Shown piece after piece: positions 36,960 through 49,540 of a stretch of DNA of 64,000 nt (its first letter is position 1; every line of letters starts with the position of its first letter). The notes beneath the pieces are model-generated. The model searched no databases and had not been told where the DNA came from. It saw only the letters and a list, made by a program, of their open reading frames with translations. The position numbers and the translations under genes were made by a program. The DNA is from Desarmillaria ectypa (lineage: Eukaryota > Basidiomycota > Agaricomycetes > Agaricales > Physalacriaceae): contig JAUDYN010000002.1 of the NCBI GenBank assembly GCA_030407005.1, positions 4,154,001 to 4,218,000 on the forward strand, given 5' to 3'.

Positions 36960-38296
36960 ATGCAAGACCTCCCTGTGGATCTTGCGTCTCTCGTAGGTCT
37001 TTGGTGTACATCGGTCCTATACGGTTCGTTGTTATCCCTCAGGGTAGAACGATGCTTACCATTCACTCCCCCAGGTATACAGTGAGTCCTCCAATTTACT
37101 TTAGATACCAGCGAGGCCATAATTTCAACCACACCTCAGCCTGGTTCTATATCTAAGCTGCGTTAGCCTGCTTGCCAGGCGCAGGTGGTACGTTCCCTCA
37201 TTTTCATTGTTTCTGGAGAGCTTCCCTTACCGAATTTATCCGCCTCTAGGATCTTACTCGGGAGCGCGACTATTCAGTTTGTCGTCTCAACCGTCCACAT
37301 TGCGGCGGGCCTGCGTTCCCTGATAGAAGCTTTTATCTGGCTTAAAGACCCCAACGGTTCCACAGAGTACTGGAATAATCAGACTCGGTTCGTCAATGTC
37401 CTTCAAGAATCAGCTACCATCACGAATGTGCGTCGTCTCCGAATTAATGTCCGAGCTTGTTATCCTGACTGTTATCGCCGGTTTAGTGTATCGTCGGCGA
37501 CGTGGTGCTGCTTTGGCGATTATATGTGATTTGGGATAAGAGCTTGATTGTGTCTCTCTTTCCCGTATGTGATATTTTCGCACATATATTTGCCTCGTGG
37601 GGCGAGGCTAATTGTATTTCCAGGCTCTCATGGTTCTGGCCTTCGGTGGTACGACTCCTTCCTCTTCTTTCGCTTCGAACTTCTCTCACTCCCGCGACTT
37701 TCAGTCTGTGGATACATTACTATATATCATTTATCCAGCCTCATCGCCTTCAATCCCGAATCAGTGCACGCCCTATTTCGATGGCTCCAAGCTTCCTGGT
37801 CGTTGTCCCTCGCGACGCAAATTTGTGTCACAGCTCTGATAGTGGCGCGCATCTGGTGGATGACGCGAAGAACAGGATCCTGGCAACTAAGTCAAAAGTC
37901 TCAGCCTTACATGGACGTTATCTGGATGATCGTGGAGTCTGGCGCAATATCGGCGTTCACGTCTACGCTCTTCCTCGTATTCTTCAATCTCAAGCCGCAG
38001 ATTAGCATTATTTTAGGGGATTCGCTCGGACAGATTAGCGTATGCCTATTTTTTATTGCTGTCTTGAATTTCAATGACCTTCATCTCGGTAGGCAATCGC
38101 TCCGGCGTTGATCATCTTCCGTGTGGGGCTGGGGCTGGGCGCTAAAGTGAAGACGGAAAGTTTGGATTCGTCGTATGAGCTTCACACGCGAACCGCACTG
38201 CACGTTACGGTGGAGCATTCGGTGTTCTCAGATCAGAGCTATTCAAAGCCCGAGAATCAGTCGGCGGAGAACACGTCCTGGCAGTACAGGGCATAG
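36960..38296 (+). CDS. Seven-helix integral membrane protein of the mushroom-expanded type
   Basis: Eight exons (36960-37023, 37075-37081, 37140-37187, 37250-37427, 37487-37564, 37624-37648, 37705-38039, 38093-38296) join in frame to 312 residues. Segments in order: an N-terminal helix (DLASLVGLWCTSVLYG), HLVLYLSCVSLLARRRW, IQFVVSTVHIAAGLRSLIEAF, a loop with an EYWNNQ motif, GDVVLLWRLYVIWDKS (corresponding to the RCYVVW-like motif of relatives), a helix near ICVTALIVARIWW, VESGAISAFTSTLFLVFF, and IAPALIIFRVGLGLG. The tail is about 55 residues and polar. This family is large in agaricomycetes and mostly uncharacterised; a receptor-like or transporter role is not established. Exon 2 is only 7 nt, and its use makes the reading frame continuous. 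It appears intact. Only the plasma or internal membrane location can be inferred. Confidence 0.85.
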
Positions 38297-39223
38297 CAAA
38301 GATAACAAAGCATTTCGTTTTTGTATAGTGTTTTTCTTTCTCTTGTTCCATCATCCTCGTTTTCGGAACCGCGCTGAGGATGTTTCTTCTGTCATTCTAA
38401 TTAATATACCCACTGCACTAGCTTTGTGGCTACTGAATGTGTATGACTACATCGTCTTTATGTGAGAATATGTATAGCATTCTTATCATTTACATATACT
38501 ACGGTCGCACACAAGCAATTCAATCATCGCCGAAATAGCCGTCGAATCCTGGCCAACTGTCACTAACGCTCTCTATTGTAACCTGTGTTTGCGCTGTCAG
38601 TTAAGGCCACGCTAGTCAGCCTCCTGTCTTCGAGTCCCCCACTCAGATTAGCCCTATCTCGGAAGGTTGTCATTTTACCATCTTATTCATCTGCGCAACA
38701 CGGTCTTGTCTATCAGCTGTCTCATTCGTGCCGCCTTTTAAATTCCAATAGTAGAAGGTGAAGCTATGCCTCGTTCAACCCCGAAATCACCTTTGTTCCG
38801 TTCATACACTAAGTGATTAGACTTCTTGTTGCCGAATTAACAGGGCAGCCATGATTTCCGTCATAATATCTTTCACAAGCCGTTACGGTCTCATCGCTAC
38901 TCGTTATACCCAGGTTTAACCGGTAATTTTCAGTCGCAATGCGCAGACAATGAAGACGGGACAAAGGATTCAGCAACAATTACAACTACACTCTAATTAC
39001 ATTCGATCATTAGATATGAGTGGGATAGCAGACAGAAACGAGTCCATCGCAGATCCAATTGGAGCATTTAAATCAGCAAGGAGCAGTTGTTTCATGAGAT
39101 AAATACTGCAAATGTTAGAGAACATCGCATATACATTTCAAATTATCGAAGGACATTCTCCAATTGCCAGCTCATTATTCCTCTTCTTATAAATCACCCT
39201 CACCGCTCCTATACAATTCGCAC
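38297..39223. other. Intergenic stretch, no gene
   Basis: This is 3' flank of the membrane protein gene followed by sequence without frames or repeats that I can name. The convergent MFS pseudogene begins to the right. Confidence 0.45.
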
Positions 39224-40790
39224 CTACCAAAAGTACTGCACCATTCGTAACGTGTCTAGTCGGGTACCCCGGAGCTTCAACCGACTTGTATAAACATGAA
39301 CGGCTAGCCCAACAAATGGATCAAGTAGCACGCCAGTCACGTTCCCAAACGTCCTAGAAGCTATGTTCATTGGAATGGCCAGCGTGGTCGCATTCGCATC
39401 CCTCAGAATGCCGGTCAACCATATCGGAAATGACGGGCAGGACGCATAGATGAACGTTGTTTCCAAATAAAGCATGTAATAGCGCGTCTTGAAGGATGTC
39501 GGCGGCAGAGCACCTAAAAATGATATCGTCATCGAAGTAAAGAGACCGGGAGAAGTATGAATGCACCTTGAACAATAAACGTCACGCCTGCCAACGCTAT
39601 CGACACCATCGACCACATCGACCACATTCGATACCTATCTACGACCCACGACGTTGTCACGGACACTAAAAATGCCAGGGAAAATGGCGGGACAGTGAAC
39701 AGCTGCGCATCCTGTCCCTCGTATGCCTCCCATCAGCAATCGTCGGCGAAAACACGACTATACTTGTCGTCGGCACAAACACCAGTATACAGACTAGGCG
39801 ATTAAAATAATGTCTCCAGTCTCTCAAGGTGGATTTGGCTCCGTCCCATGTCAAAACGGCGTGTCCCAGCGACTTAGATGTCTCCTGCCTCATCCGCTGA
39901 ATAGCCAAAGCACGATCGTCTGCAGATAACGAGGCTACTTTCTCCGGGTAGGAGGGTAAGTAGAGATAAACGACTATCGCGAGTAAGCATGATGGTGCGC
40001 CTTCGATTATGAATAGTCAGCGCGAAGCTTCGAGGCCCCAGATTTTGTCCAAGGATCCTACAGCATAGGCGATGCATCCGCCCAACGCTCCGCTAAGGGG
40101 TCCAGCTGCCATGATCAATGATAGTCGTAGGTTCTCGAAGTCGATACCGGCTGCGGAAGAATTGAATCACGATTTCGTACAAGAGCGGAAGCAGGAAACG
40201 TACATTGTGAAAGTATATACCATGCCGGGGACGAGACTTATGCCGAGTCCATGAAACGTTACTTACAACGAATGTTGGGTACACACCTGCCTCGAACGCA
40301 CCCAATAGGAATCGTAGACCTAGCATTGTGTCGTAGTTCCGAGACGCAGCCACGATCATTTCAGTCGCTCCCCACCCGAACATGATAAACGGAAGCCAAT
40401 GTAGGGGAGAGAAGTATTTCAGCATATAATTTTTGGGGACCCGGAGCAGCGAATCGCCGCTGTCGGCATTGAGAATTCTGACGTTTCTTTATGAAGATAA
40501 TGAAGATTTCTTTATTCATATATGTTACGACGAGTACATACAATATTGGCTACAGCAAGGAAGCTAAGCATGTACATCAACACAAAATCTGGGATGATTC
40601 GAAGGTCGAGGGGCCTGAGTAACCTGGCGAAGACCAGTTCAGTTGACATCAGTAAATAACAAAGATACAAGAGATACCTCTTCTCAGCAGCTGAGGCGAT
40701 GGAGTCTTCCGCATTGACAATCCCAGCTTCACTGTCTTTCTTGTCATTCGAGAGAGTTGGATTCGATGTAGAAGCATCGCGGGAGGTAAC
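39224..40790 (-). pseudogene. Broken MFS transporter paralogue, left copy
   Basis: Read on minus it follows the intact copy at 43063-44836 almost throughout: AEDSIASAAEKR then RPLDLRIIPDFVLM (about 40.6 kb), LKYFSPLHWLPFIMFGWG and RFLLGAFEAG (40.3 kb), IEGAPSCLLAIVVYLYLPSY (39.98 kb), QETSKSLGHAVLTW, and PPTSFKARYYMLYLE-like sequence. The Trp in RWLFIIEGAPS is replaced by a stop (tga, about 40.02 kb). Sequence after SPTIADG is shifted in frame relative to the paralogue. No in-frame start was found before ASTSNPTLSNDKK. The copy cannot make a full protein. The frame is otherwise well kept, so the loss looks recent. Confidence 0.8.
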
Positions 40791-43062
40791 AGACTATGAA
40801 GGAGCACTTTTCGCGGTAAGTGACGGCACTCCGAGCGTGAACGAATCTGCCTCAATATCTCTTACTAATATAATTCAGTATCCTCTGCGTTGGTAGGCGT
40901 GTCTTCGAACACGTTCAGATGTGGAAGATATGATACGTGTTTCATGCATTATGTGGCATGCGCGCTCTGGAATATAAAATGGAATATACTGCCAGTGATC
41001 TTCATTTCGATGAGAGACCATCCTGCTGCGAGTAGCTCCATTAGCATCATATCAGTCTAAGCTTTCATACAATTCTATGAATAAATAATTAAAGCATCTT
41101 TGAATGATTGGACATCTTTTACATACCTACAGCATTGACAAACTACTCGTCGACCCAAACATGCACAAAACATTAGTAACAGCACTTCGCGCCGACTTAG
41201 CCCCAACATTTACACAAATATCAAAGAAATCTGAGAGGAACGCTACGCGGTGATCTGCTGTCCCAAAAAGAAGCACGTGTGAAGAGTGGTACGGCAGTTG
41301 CCGCATCTCCGATTCGTTCCCTTTGTACTCGACCTGATGGCTCCTAGTACAGTGGCATTGGGAAAATATTGTAGTCAGATAAAATGTGGAAAAATAACAT
41401 TGCAAAAAGCTCATGATCATATTTTGCCTTGATTTGTGGTCGATAGGGAGAATCGGGTGAAGCCGCGTGCCGTCCTCTTTCTTCGGAAAGAATAGATCAA
41501 ATAAATAAATAGCTATTTAAAAATCTATTGGCATAAGTTCGAATTTGAAATATCTCTTCTCTGAAACGAACTGCCTTGAAATTCGGATAGAACCTTGGTT
41601 TTGTCCTGTTACGTTTTTTTATCATCCTATCGTCAAGAAGGCCGTCGTCAGCTGCAGTTTCGGCGAAAGAGGTGCGTCTATGATGCTGGCAGCAATTCTG
41701 CAGGCTCACATGTCATATAGCTACGGAGCCTGCCAGCAACAGTGAAGCGTTCACCTTCCAGCTCAGTGTCCATAGATTTCGTTTAAATGCTCGCTATCGG
41801 TAGTGGGCACGCTGGATATTCAACGTGGCGGGTGACGTTGTGGGCATGGCATTATATCCAGCTTCAGAACAAACCGATTTTTCTCCAAGCTCCGGGGACG
41901 AGCAAACGAGTATGTATCCTCATCACCGTCTCAATCCCAATACTATGCAGTTCTCTGACTAGATATAACCAGGAAAAATCGCGGCGACAGTGAACATGAA
42001 CCATGGGGGACTACGTATGCTTTTTTCTCACGTGACATTACCACACCTTGGAAACCTCGGAAGGCTGCCAATCTGAAAGACGGATGCGGCGTCGCCATGT
42101 GCCTATGCTTCACTCTTAAAGACGAAATATCTTCCAAGCATTCGGTATTCAGTCCTTGGGGGATTTCCTCAGCTCAGAATGGATACGAAATGTTCGCTTG
42201 AAGGAAGAGAGCGACAGGATTCTCCTCCGTGTGTTTTCCTTTTCTCTCATTTCCTCTTACCCATTGGGTGGGCGATGTACAAGATCAGGTACCCCTGCAC
42301 CTGTCCTTGGAATAGACCAGTCTCCGCTCAGCGCTCAGTTCCAATACACAATTTGTCGAGAACGTGCCATCCATACTTTCTCCACCAATTCGCGGATGCA
42401 TACGCCTCGTACAAGGATAGATATGGGAGTGCCAAGCGTCATCAAATGATGTCAACGCCTCTATAGCGAGTATGTTTGCAGCATATCCGTGTCCAAGAAA
42501 TTTGACTAATCCTGTAACGGCATAGACTAAAGATACTATCTCCTTTCAACATACTTGCTCATATTGGTCCTTTGCGCTCAATTGCCTGCGCTTTGATGGA
42601 CCAATTCTACATCGCTGCATATCCGTCACCCGATGTACCCGCTTTATCGCTCATCTATACGCACCAGAGTTACCGTACGACCCGCGGAAATACAGGTTTA
42701 CAGCGTCCTGTATTATCGCCTCTACTATAACCTACCCCTCCCATGTGGTTGGGAGCAGCGGCCGATATGGACAGATCATAATTGTTGGCGTACGAGATGG
42801 CACCCAGGGTAACGAGTCTACTAACAGGAGATGAGCTGTCTCCCAGTGTCTGTACCCTTTCCAAAGGACGTCGACATGATGTGATCGTATTGTGTGGCCA
42901 GTACCTTAAGCGGTAGCGATCAGACAGCCTTAATGTGCCGTTGTTTCCGCTATCCTCCTTCAGCCTCAGTACGAAACACTTTGCTCCATATGCCGTTAAC
43001 GAAGTCATATAAGGACCGCATATCTGTTTCAGCTTCCGACACTCAGAATATTAGCGCCTGCT
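40791..43062. other. Intergenic stretch, no supported gene
   Basis: Frames of up to about 110 codons exist on both strands (for example 41127-41420 minus, 42156-42449 and 42179-42466 plus, 42670-43008 minus), without linked exons or motifs. The last few hundred bases contain the promoter of the intact MFS gene. Confidence 0.4.
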
Positions 43063-44836
43063 ATGGAAAGCATCCGCTTGCCACCTCGTCCTGCTTTCGA
43101 GACCTCTACTTTCCCAGTCCGCGCGGTCAACAAGTACGACGATGATAGTGACATAATTATAGACGATGATTACATCGTTGATTGCGCCGCGGAGAGAAAG
43201 TATGTTCGTTCATCCTCACCTGAAAGGAATGTCCGTTAAATTGCTGTTACTAGATTACTCAAGCGACTTGATCTTCGTATAATACCAACGTTCATATTAA
43301 TGTCTCTACTCAACTTCTTATCTCGAGCTAACGTCGTACGTACTTTACTCTGAACCACGACCAAAGCCTCATGCTTCACTATAGGGGAACGCCAGGATCC
43401 TGAACGCTAATAGCGGTGACTCCCTCATTCAGGTTCTACATATGACAGATCAACAATTTCTCGCGGTGTTGGCAATGTTCATCGTCCCATTTGCACTGTT
43501 TGAGACCCCATCGAACTATATGCTCAAATATTTCTCGGCGCCACATTGGTTCGCCCTTCTCTTGCTCGGGTGGGGGGCGATCAATATGATTATAGCCGCA
43601 TCTCGGAACTACAGCACATTGATTGGTCTACGGTTCTTGCTGGGCACGTTCGAGGCAGGTTCGATGATATTCCTTCCACACCAAGCCCTCTCTGATATCT
43701 TTTTCTAGGTTTCTTCCCTGGAATGATATACTTCCTCACATTGTATGTCCTTCGACCTCCCTCCCCCTTCTACTCAACTTGACTCCATTTTCTTGCAGCT
43801 GGTATCGACTTCAAGAGCGCGCGCTTCGCTTATCATATGTCATCGCAGGTGCGCCACTCGGAGGTGCATTCGGCGGTAGCATCGCATACGGAGTAGGGTT
43901 TATGAATGGTGTTCGGGGCCTACAGGCTTGGCGATGGCTGTTTATCATCGAAGGCGCACCATCGTGTTTCCTCGCAATACTCGTGTACTTCTTCTTTCCC
44001 TCCTATCCCGAGAGAGCAGCCTGGCTATCATCAAGCGATCGTGTTCTCGCCGTCCGTAGGCTGAACCAAGAAACGTCCAAGTCTCTAGGGCATGCCAGGA
44101 TCACGTGGGCCGGGGCCAAATCTACGGCGAAAGACTGGCGATTGTACCTGCATTACATGGTGTTTATCTCTGTGTCGGGGCCGTTCTCGAGCATATCACT
44201 ATTTACGCCCACCATTGTTAATGGACTAGGGTACAGAGGGCTTGATGCACAGCTATTTACGGTACCGCCCTTTGCAGTAGCGTTCGCGGCTACTGTGGCG
44301 ATGTCCTGGGCAGCGGATCGGTATGGGACCTGGTCGATGTGTACGATGGTGTCGATGGTACTTGCAGGGACGACTTTTATCATTCATGGTATGTCTCTTA
44401 TCATAGCAGCTCTAGATCGTGCTGAGGGATATGTATCTGCAGGTTCACTATCACCAACGTCATTCAAGGCGCGGTATGCGATGCTCTGCCTAGGAACGAT
44501 GTTCTCCTATTCTGGCAACCCCTCGCTGTTAGCATGGCTTACAGGCAATCTGCGGGATACCAACGCGACGACACTGGCAATTCCGGTGAATGTGGCTTTT
44601 GGCGCGTCGGGGCAGATGATAGGTCAGTCGGGTTTTGTGTTTTGCCCACATGGCTGAATGCATTGTTTGCAGGAATATTCATATACAAGTCAAGTGAAGC
44701 TCCCGGGTACCCAACTGGACACTTTACAATGGGAGCAGTATTGTTGGTAGGTGCCGTAGGTGTCGGAATCTTGAGAGTCATCTACAGAAGGAAGAATCGA
44801 GAGCTAGGCGTCGGACAAAGTCCTTGGATAGTGTAA
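43063..44836 (+). CDS. MFS transporter, anion:cation symporter type (allantoate permease-like)
   Basis: Seven exons (43063-43199, 43254-43335, 43385-43658, 43709-43742, 43799-44388, 44443-44622, 44673-44836) join in frame to 486 residues. The order fits the Dal5-like family: an acidic N-terminus (KYDDDSDIIIDDDY); ERKLLKRLDLRIIPTFILM before helix 1; ARILN after it; FALFETPSNYMLKYF; GLRFLLGTFEAGFFPG at the helix 4-5 region; WRWLFIIEGAPSCFLAI at helix 6; a cytoplasmic loop with TSKSLGHARITW; and C-terminal helices with NATTLAIPVNVAFGASGQ and EAPGYPTGHF. Relatives import organic anions such as allantoate, nicotinate or pantothenate; the substrate here is unknown. It is the only intact member of three paralogues in 8 kb. 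N-terminal Asp/Glu clustering is cytosolic in relatives. Confidence 0.92.
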
Positions 44837-46038
44837 TTGCACGTCCTGTCACGCCGACAAAGGAAAGCAGTGTTAAATGTAATATAAAGAAATCTAGTAG
44901 ACGACTAGACCTGCTCAAGTGGCGAGGCAAATCTAGCCTCGACTTCTATCTTATTTGTTGTAATAATCGCGCACTCTAGACGTGGAATTTCAACAGCCTT
45001 CAACCACATGGGGTAAAGAAAGAAGACAAAGAACTAACGCGGTATAAATCCTTTGCGAGAAAAGGCTGGCTTTGGACTGGAGCATACGCAGGACATCTGG
45101 GAAGGTGTCAATCATATCGACTCGGCAATATCAAGGGCCTCGATGGTCTGACTATTGAGCTTTGCGGAGAATAATAAAACCGTCCATCTGTTCACATACG
45201 GTCAGAAGACTTTCAGGCGGCGTGTGTTGGAAGAAGGAAGGCACTCTTCATGAGGAGAACAAACCGCAGAGCGAGAAATACCTTCTACGACACATTATGC
45301 CCGCTGCCCTCGGTGAACACGGCCCGGGTTGTCGGGAGATGATGCTGTGGGTCCTCTGAAGCACTGAGGGAATGCCCAACAAACGCATGCCGAGATGACT
45401 TGGTAGTCTCTGTTAATATGCATCTTCTGTACTCACGTTTAGCTATGGGTCCACCACTGGCAAGCCGTTGTGTCAATCATGGGAGGAAAATTTTGAAACT
45501 GCACGACTTGCTTGCTCAAGCTCATACCAATGCTCATCTACCGTTCAGAACGCACGCCTCAGAGGAAGTGAACACAGGGAAGCAGTTAGATTGGGGGAAA
45601 GTAAATGGGGAATTCTTGGAGTAAAAATCTGAGACAGCAAATGGCCAACGCTTGGACGGTTTGTTGACAATTAGACCTGAGACGCGGTCCCTCTATGAGA
45701 AAAGCTGAACGTCACACCACGTGAGGTGACTCGACGCGTCTAATTGCAGTGCTTGTAATTCAAAATTATTCCGAAAGTACGTTAATCAGATATCGGAACG
45801 GCTGCAGATAGGACAGGAAAGTTTAAATTTGCGCTAATCTTTATACAGTTTAGACCTTCCAAATACTCTGCCCGACGCCGTGTCGGAATATGCGAGAAAG
45901 TTCGAGCAATCTGGCATTCCGGCATGCTGAGTAAGAAATTGATTGGATAGAAACTACTAGAATAGGTAGAAAATAGTATAAATATGCGAAGTAAATGGGC
46001 AAACTCCTCACGAGTTTGTAACCCAAAGACTAAAGGTC
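44837..46038. other. Intergenic stretch between MFS copies
   Basis: Short frames only (45162-45359, 45400-45624 plus; 45285-45476 and 45782-46078 minus). No motif or linked exons. Confidence 0.4.
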
Positions 46039-47464
46039 TTACAAGCAACGTACTAGGATACAGTCCGAAATACAACACACCGTATCCCCTGTTTCTCCTC
46101 GGTAAATAACTCTCAGCATTCCTACACCTGACGCGCCTGCTAAAAGTAACGCCTCGTTTTTGAAATGCCCAGTTGGGTATCCGGGGGGTTCCTTAGACTT
46201 GTATATGAAGAAACCCGTAAGAGGTGCACATAATCCAAAAAGGAGAGAGAAGGGCAGCATACCAACTATCTGATCTAGCGCGCCGATAGCCACGTTTATC
46301 GGAATAGCCAAAGTTGCCGCGTTGGCATCTCCTAAGTTTCCGGTAAACTATGCAATGAGTGATAGAGTACACGCAAAGATGAATGCTGTTTTTAAGCATA
46401 GCATTACATGGCACGCTTTAAAGGAGGTCGGTGGTTTCTTTAATTTTTCATCGACTTAAACGCCTCCTGCGAGTCCTAGAAATAGCGATCGTTCGATCGT
46501 TGGAGGACAGCCGTGTTTCCCGTTCCAGGTAAGAGGGGGAAATTTATACGATCACTGAGAGGCAGCTTGACGGTGCACCTTCAATAATGAACAATCACTG
46601 CCAGACTTCCAAACATCGAGTGCCATTAATAAGTCCGACGCCATACGCTATACTCCCACTGAATGCGCCCGAGAGGTACAGTCACTATTATGAACGATAA
46701 CCGAAGGGCACGTTCTTGAAGTATGTACTAGCTATAAAAGATAAGATGGCAATCAGGATACCAGGTAAGAGAAGAATTAATGACATACAACCCAACGAAA
46801 TCGACCATTATGGGGGGAGAGGCCAGTGTAAGTCTATCAGCAACTATTTGAAGCTACAAGAAGTTCAATGGACCTACCTCGAATGTGCCAAGCGAGATCC
46901 GCAAACCAAGCAATATGCTGTAGTTCTGAGGTGTGGTCATGATCATATCCTTCGTTCCCCAACCTAGAATGATAAACGCAAGCCAATGCAGTAGGTGAAA
47001 ATATTTGAACAAATAGTTCGATGGGGTTTCGAATAGTACAAATGGTATAACAAAGACCGTTAGCACCATAAATAACTGGTGATATGTCATATACAGAACC
47101 TTGACGAGCTTATAAACCTATATTGATGTTCAAGATTTTGGCGTTTCCCTATGATCAGCATGAGTATCTACCTTGGTCGAATTCATAATGAATCCGCGTA
47201 CAGTAGTCGATCGAGCAAATTAGCCGAGAAGGCACATCAGTATTAACGTAGACGTGATACGAAGGTCAAGCGGCCCGAGAAATCCCACAAGCCGCAGCAC
47301 ATCGAATCATTCAAAATTCTGGGCAAATATTGAGGGCATACTTTTTCTCAATTTTCACCATCTATAGCAACTCCAGACTCCCCTTGCTGCTCGACATCTA
47401 AAAGAGGCGAAGACACATCAGAAGGATCGTGCGCAGAAGCAGGCTGTAAACGAGACAATCTCAT
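46039..47464 (-). pseudogene. Broken MFS transporter paralogue, right copy
   Basis: On minus it starts at an ATG at 47464 (MRLSRLQPASAHDPSD) and keeps a decayed helix 1 (TSTLILMCLLG, stop, FARSTTV), the segment MTYHQLFMVLTVFVIP, FETPSNYLFKYFHLLHW, LRISLGTFEVG, and the C-terminal part IPINVAIGALDQIVG, IYKSKEPPGYPTGHF, LRVIYRGE. Several stops break helix 1, and the central region (about 46.4-46.85 kb) is shortened and unreadable, so a large part of the membrane domain is lost. It is more decayed than the left copy and also lies on minus, opposite to the intact copy. Confidence 0.75.
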
Positions 47465-49540
47465 GGTGGGGTCTGATATTTCGCGTGTTCAGAGATTCGA
47501 CCCATACTATTATATACGCAGATGGCTTCAAGTACATTGGAAGGGCGGCTGCGCCTTTAAGTCCTGGGACCTGGTATGTGACTCAGCGTCAAAAAAAGTT
47601 ATCATAGGACAAGCACGTCTTCCTTGAACGGATCTTCGCTCTGCGCTCATACGAAGTATTAATGACACTGCTCAAGGAAATTATTAGCATTACTGGTCAT
47701 CCGTGGATTCCAAAGCCTAGAATCAGTCCTTTGATGTCTTGCTTAGGTCTCTATATCGTCCAGATGGCTGTTAGAAATATCGCAGAGCTGAAAATGATTC
47801 TTTAGACATGTTTCCTTCTGTTGGAAATCAGACTTTGGCGGAGAGAATTCTGTTTGTGACCGGACGGAAACTGTATAATGATTTTTTTTTTCAGTACCAC
47901 TATGTATTTCCATCATGGGGAAAATCAGACACGACAGGAGTGTCAGGAAGAATTTGAGATAGATGCTAGACTAGAAAGCGAACAAACACTAGCGTAGCAG
48001 GTCTGCAATAAAGACTGGGAGTTGAATAGGCTCTCTTAGAACAGCTACGACGCATTAGTTTGTATGAACAAAGTCATGAGGTATCATACGAGTGTAGAAA
48101 AAGACAGGAAAGGTTGAGAAAAGCTTTTTGGTATGTTTATAGTTGCCAAGTAGCGGTTGGGGACGACCATTCGAAAAGAGCACGAGAGTGGCCACGCTTA
48201 TTTTTCCAGTTTCCCTGCTGATCTGCAAGTTAACTCGCACTGTTGGTGTGGACGGGAGTGAACAAATGGGATTGACATTGCAGAGCAAGCCGCCCCTAAA
48301 TAGCACGTGATAGAACGCGTTAGTTTTTTTCCTCATTTCAACCGGAAATGCCTCAAATTCTGTCTTGAGTCTTGAGTCTTGAGTCTATCTCCCTGTCTTA
48401 GTGGAGGTGCACAGTCCAGAATTATATGGGTCAAGCGATAATTCCGTCTCAAAGGCTCAATATGACAACCCTAGATCAACAGTGACAAAATTTGGGTACG
48501 CACGCGGGCACCACCTTCCAAAAATTGTGTCTCAGTGACTTATATTAACAAAAAAAGTAGAATAGGAGGTACGTGATCGATTTTTTCGGCGCCGCACCCG
48601 GTGACGTCCTCGTTCCAGAGGCACTAGCGCCGATGAAAGGGCGTTCACCCAACCTGTGGCTCCCTCCGTGCGCGGTGATGCACCTAGCATTACTCTACCA
48701 GTTTTATCTATATCCATCTCTCAACAGTCTATCATGCTCTATCTCGAATTATATCTCCATCTTGCTTGACTCCTGACCTCCAATCATGAGTCGGTACGCA
48801 TCCCTACTCGAGCTCTATTTGTATTGCAAAGGACCCTACAACGTATCCTTTCCTCCCACTTCACATCGAGTCCGATCTCGAGGTGGGTGCCCCACTCCGC
48901 CTTGGAATGAATAAGCAGCCCTGCAGAAGACTTGTTCTCGAACTGGCGGGTCTCCGATGCCGTGATGCCGCCATTCTCTTTGAAGCTCGAGATTGGCCTT
49001 TGTAACCTGGCATCGCTCGTCACCATAGTTTCTCCTCCAGTCCATGGTATTTGTATCGTGGTTCGCTCCATCGACGTTTAGCCATCATTGTGGTCACTTT
49101 CAACGTTCTTTTCGGAGTTGACGACTCCAAACGCGGGATATTTTGAAGAACTGTAGAACTTTCAAATGGTGGCATCGGTAGATATCTCCCAAAGCACTGC
49201 GCAAGTGATTCCCAGGGAACTCCTTGTTTGACGTTACTCGTGTACTAATGTACTATTACTAATTGGTCAGATTTGCCCATCGTTGATTATTCACGTGCGG
49301 TCTGGTTCGGGGAGCAAACCGACGAATGACGCAACATACCTCAAGTTCACGAGACTCCTTTCCTCCTCAATTGGAATGTTATCACGCTTTATAACTTGAA
49401 TAAGAGGTACGGGCCATGATAACGTGTTATTGCGAGTTACATTACTAACAAATATGAAAGTCTATCCCGGATGGTGAAATCAAGAAATAAATGCTGTAGG
49501 AAAAAGTGTTAAGATGCGAAACCCCCTTCAGGCTTCCATA
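47465..49540. other. Intergenic stretch with one unexplained frame
   Basis: A 95-codon minus-strand frame (48784-49071) starts MERTTIQIPWTGGETMVTSD, contains GLLIHSKAEWGTHLEIG and looks coding in composition, but I know no relative and found no linked exon. At about 48363-48387 the heptamer cttgagt is repeated three times in tandem. The rest is featureless to me. Confidence 0.35.

Noticed and set aside
36809..37156. 115-codon frame starting MTIVHRVPKCY
   Set aside because: It overlaps the membrane protein gene in another frame; the spliced frame starting at 36960 has clear family features.
36960..47464. A biosynthetic gene cluster joining ligase, transporter and regulator
   Set aside because: No core synthase, oxidase or tailoring gene lies nearby, and the genes are spread over 30 kb with pseudogenes between.
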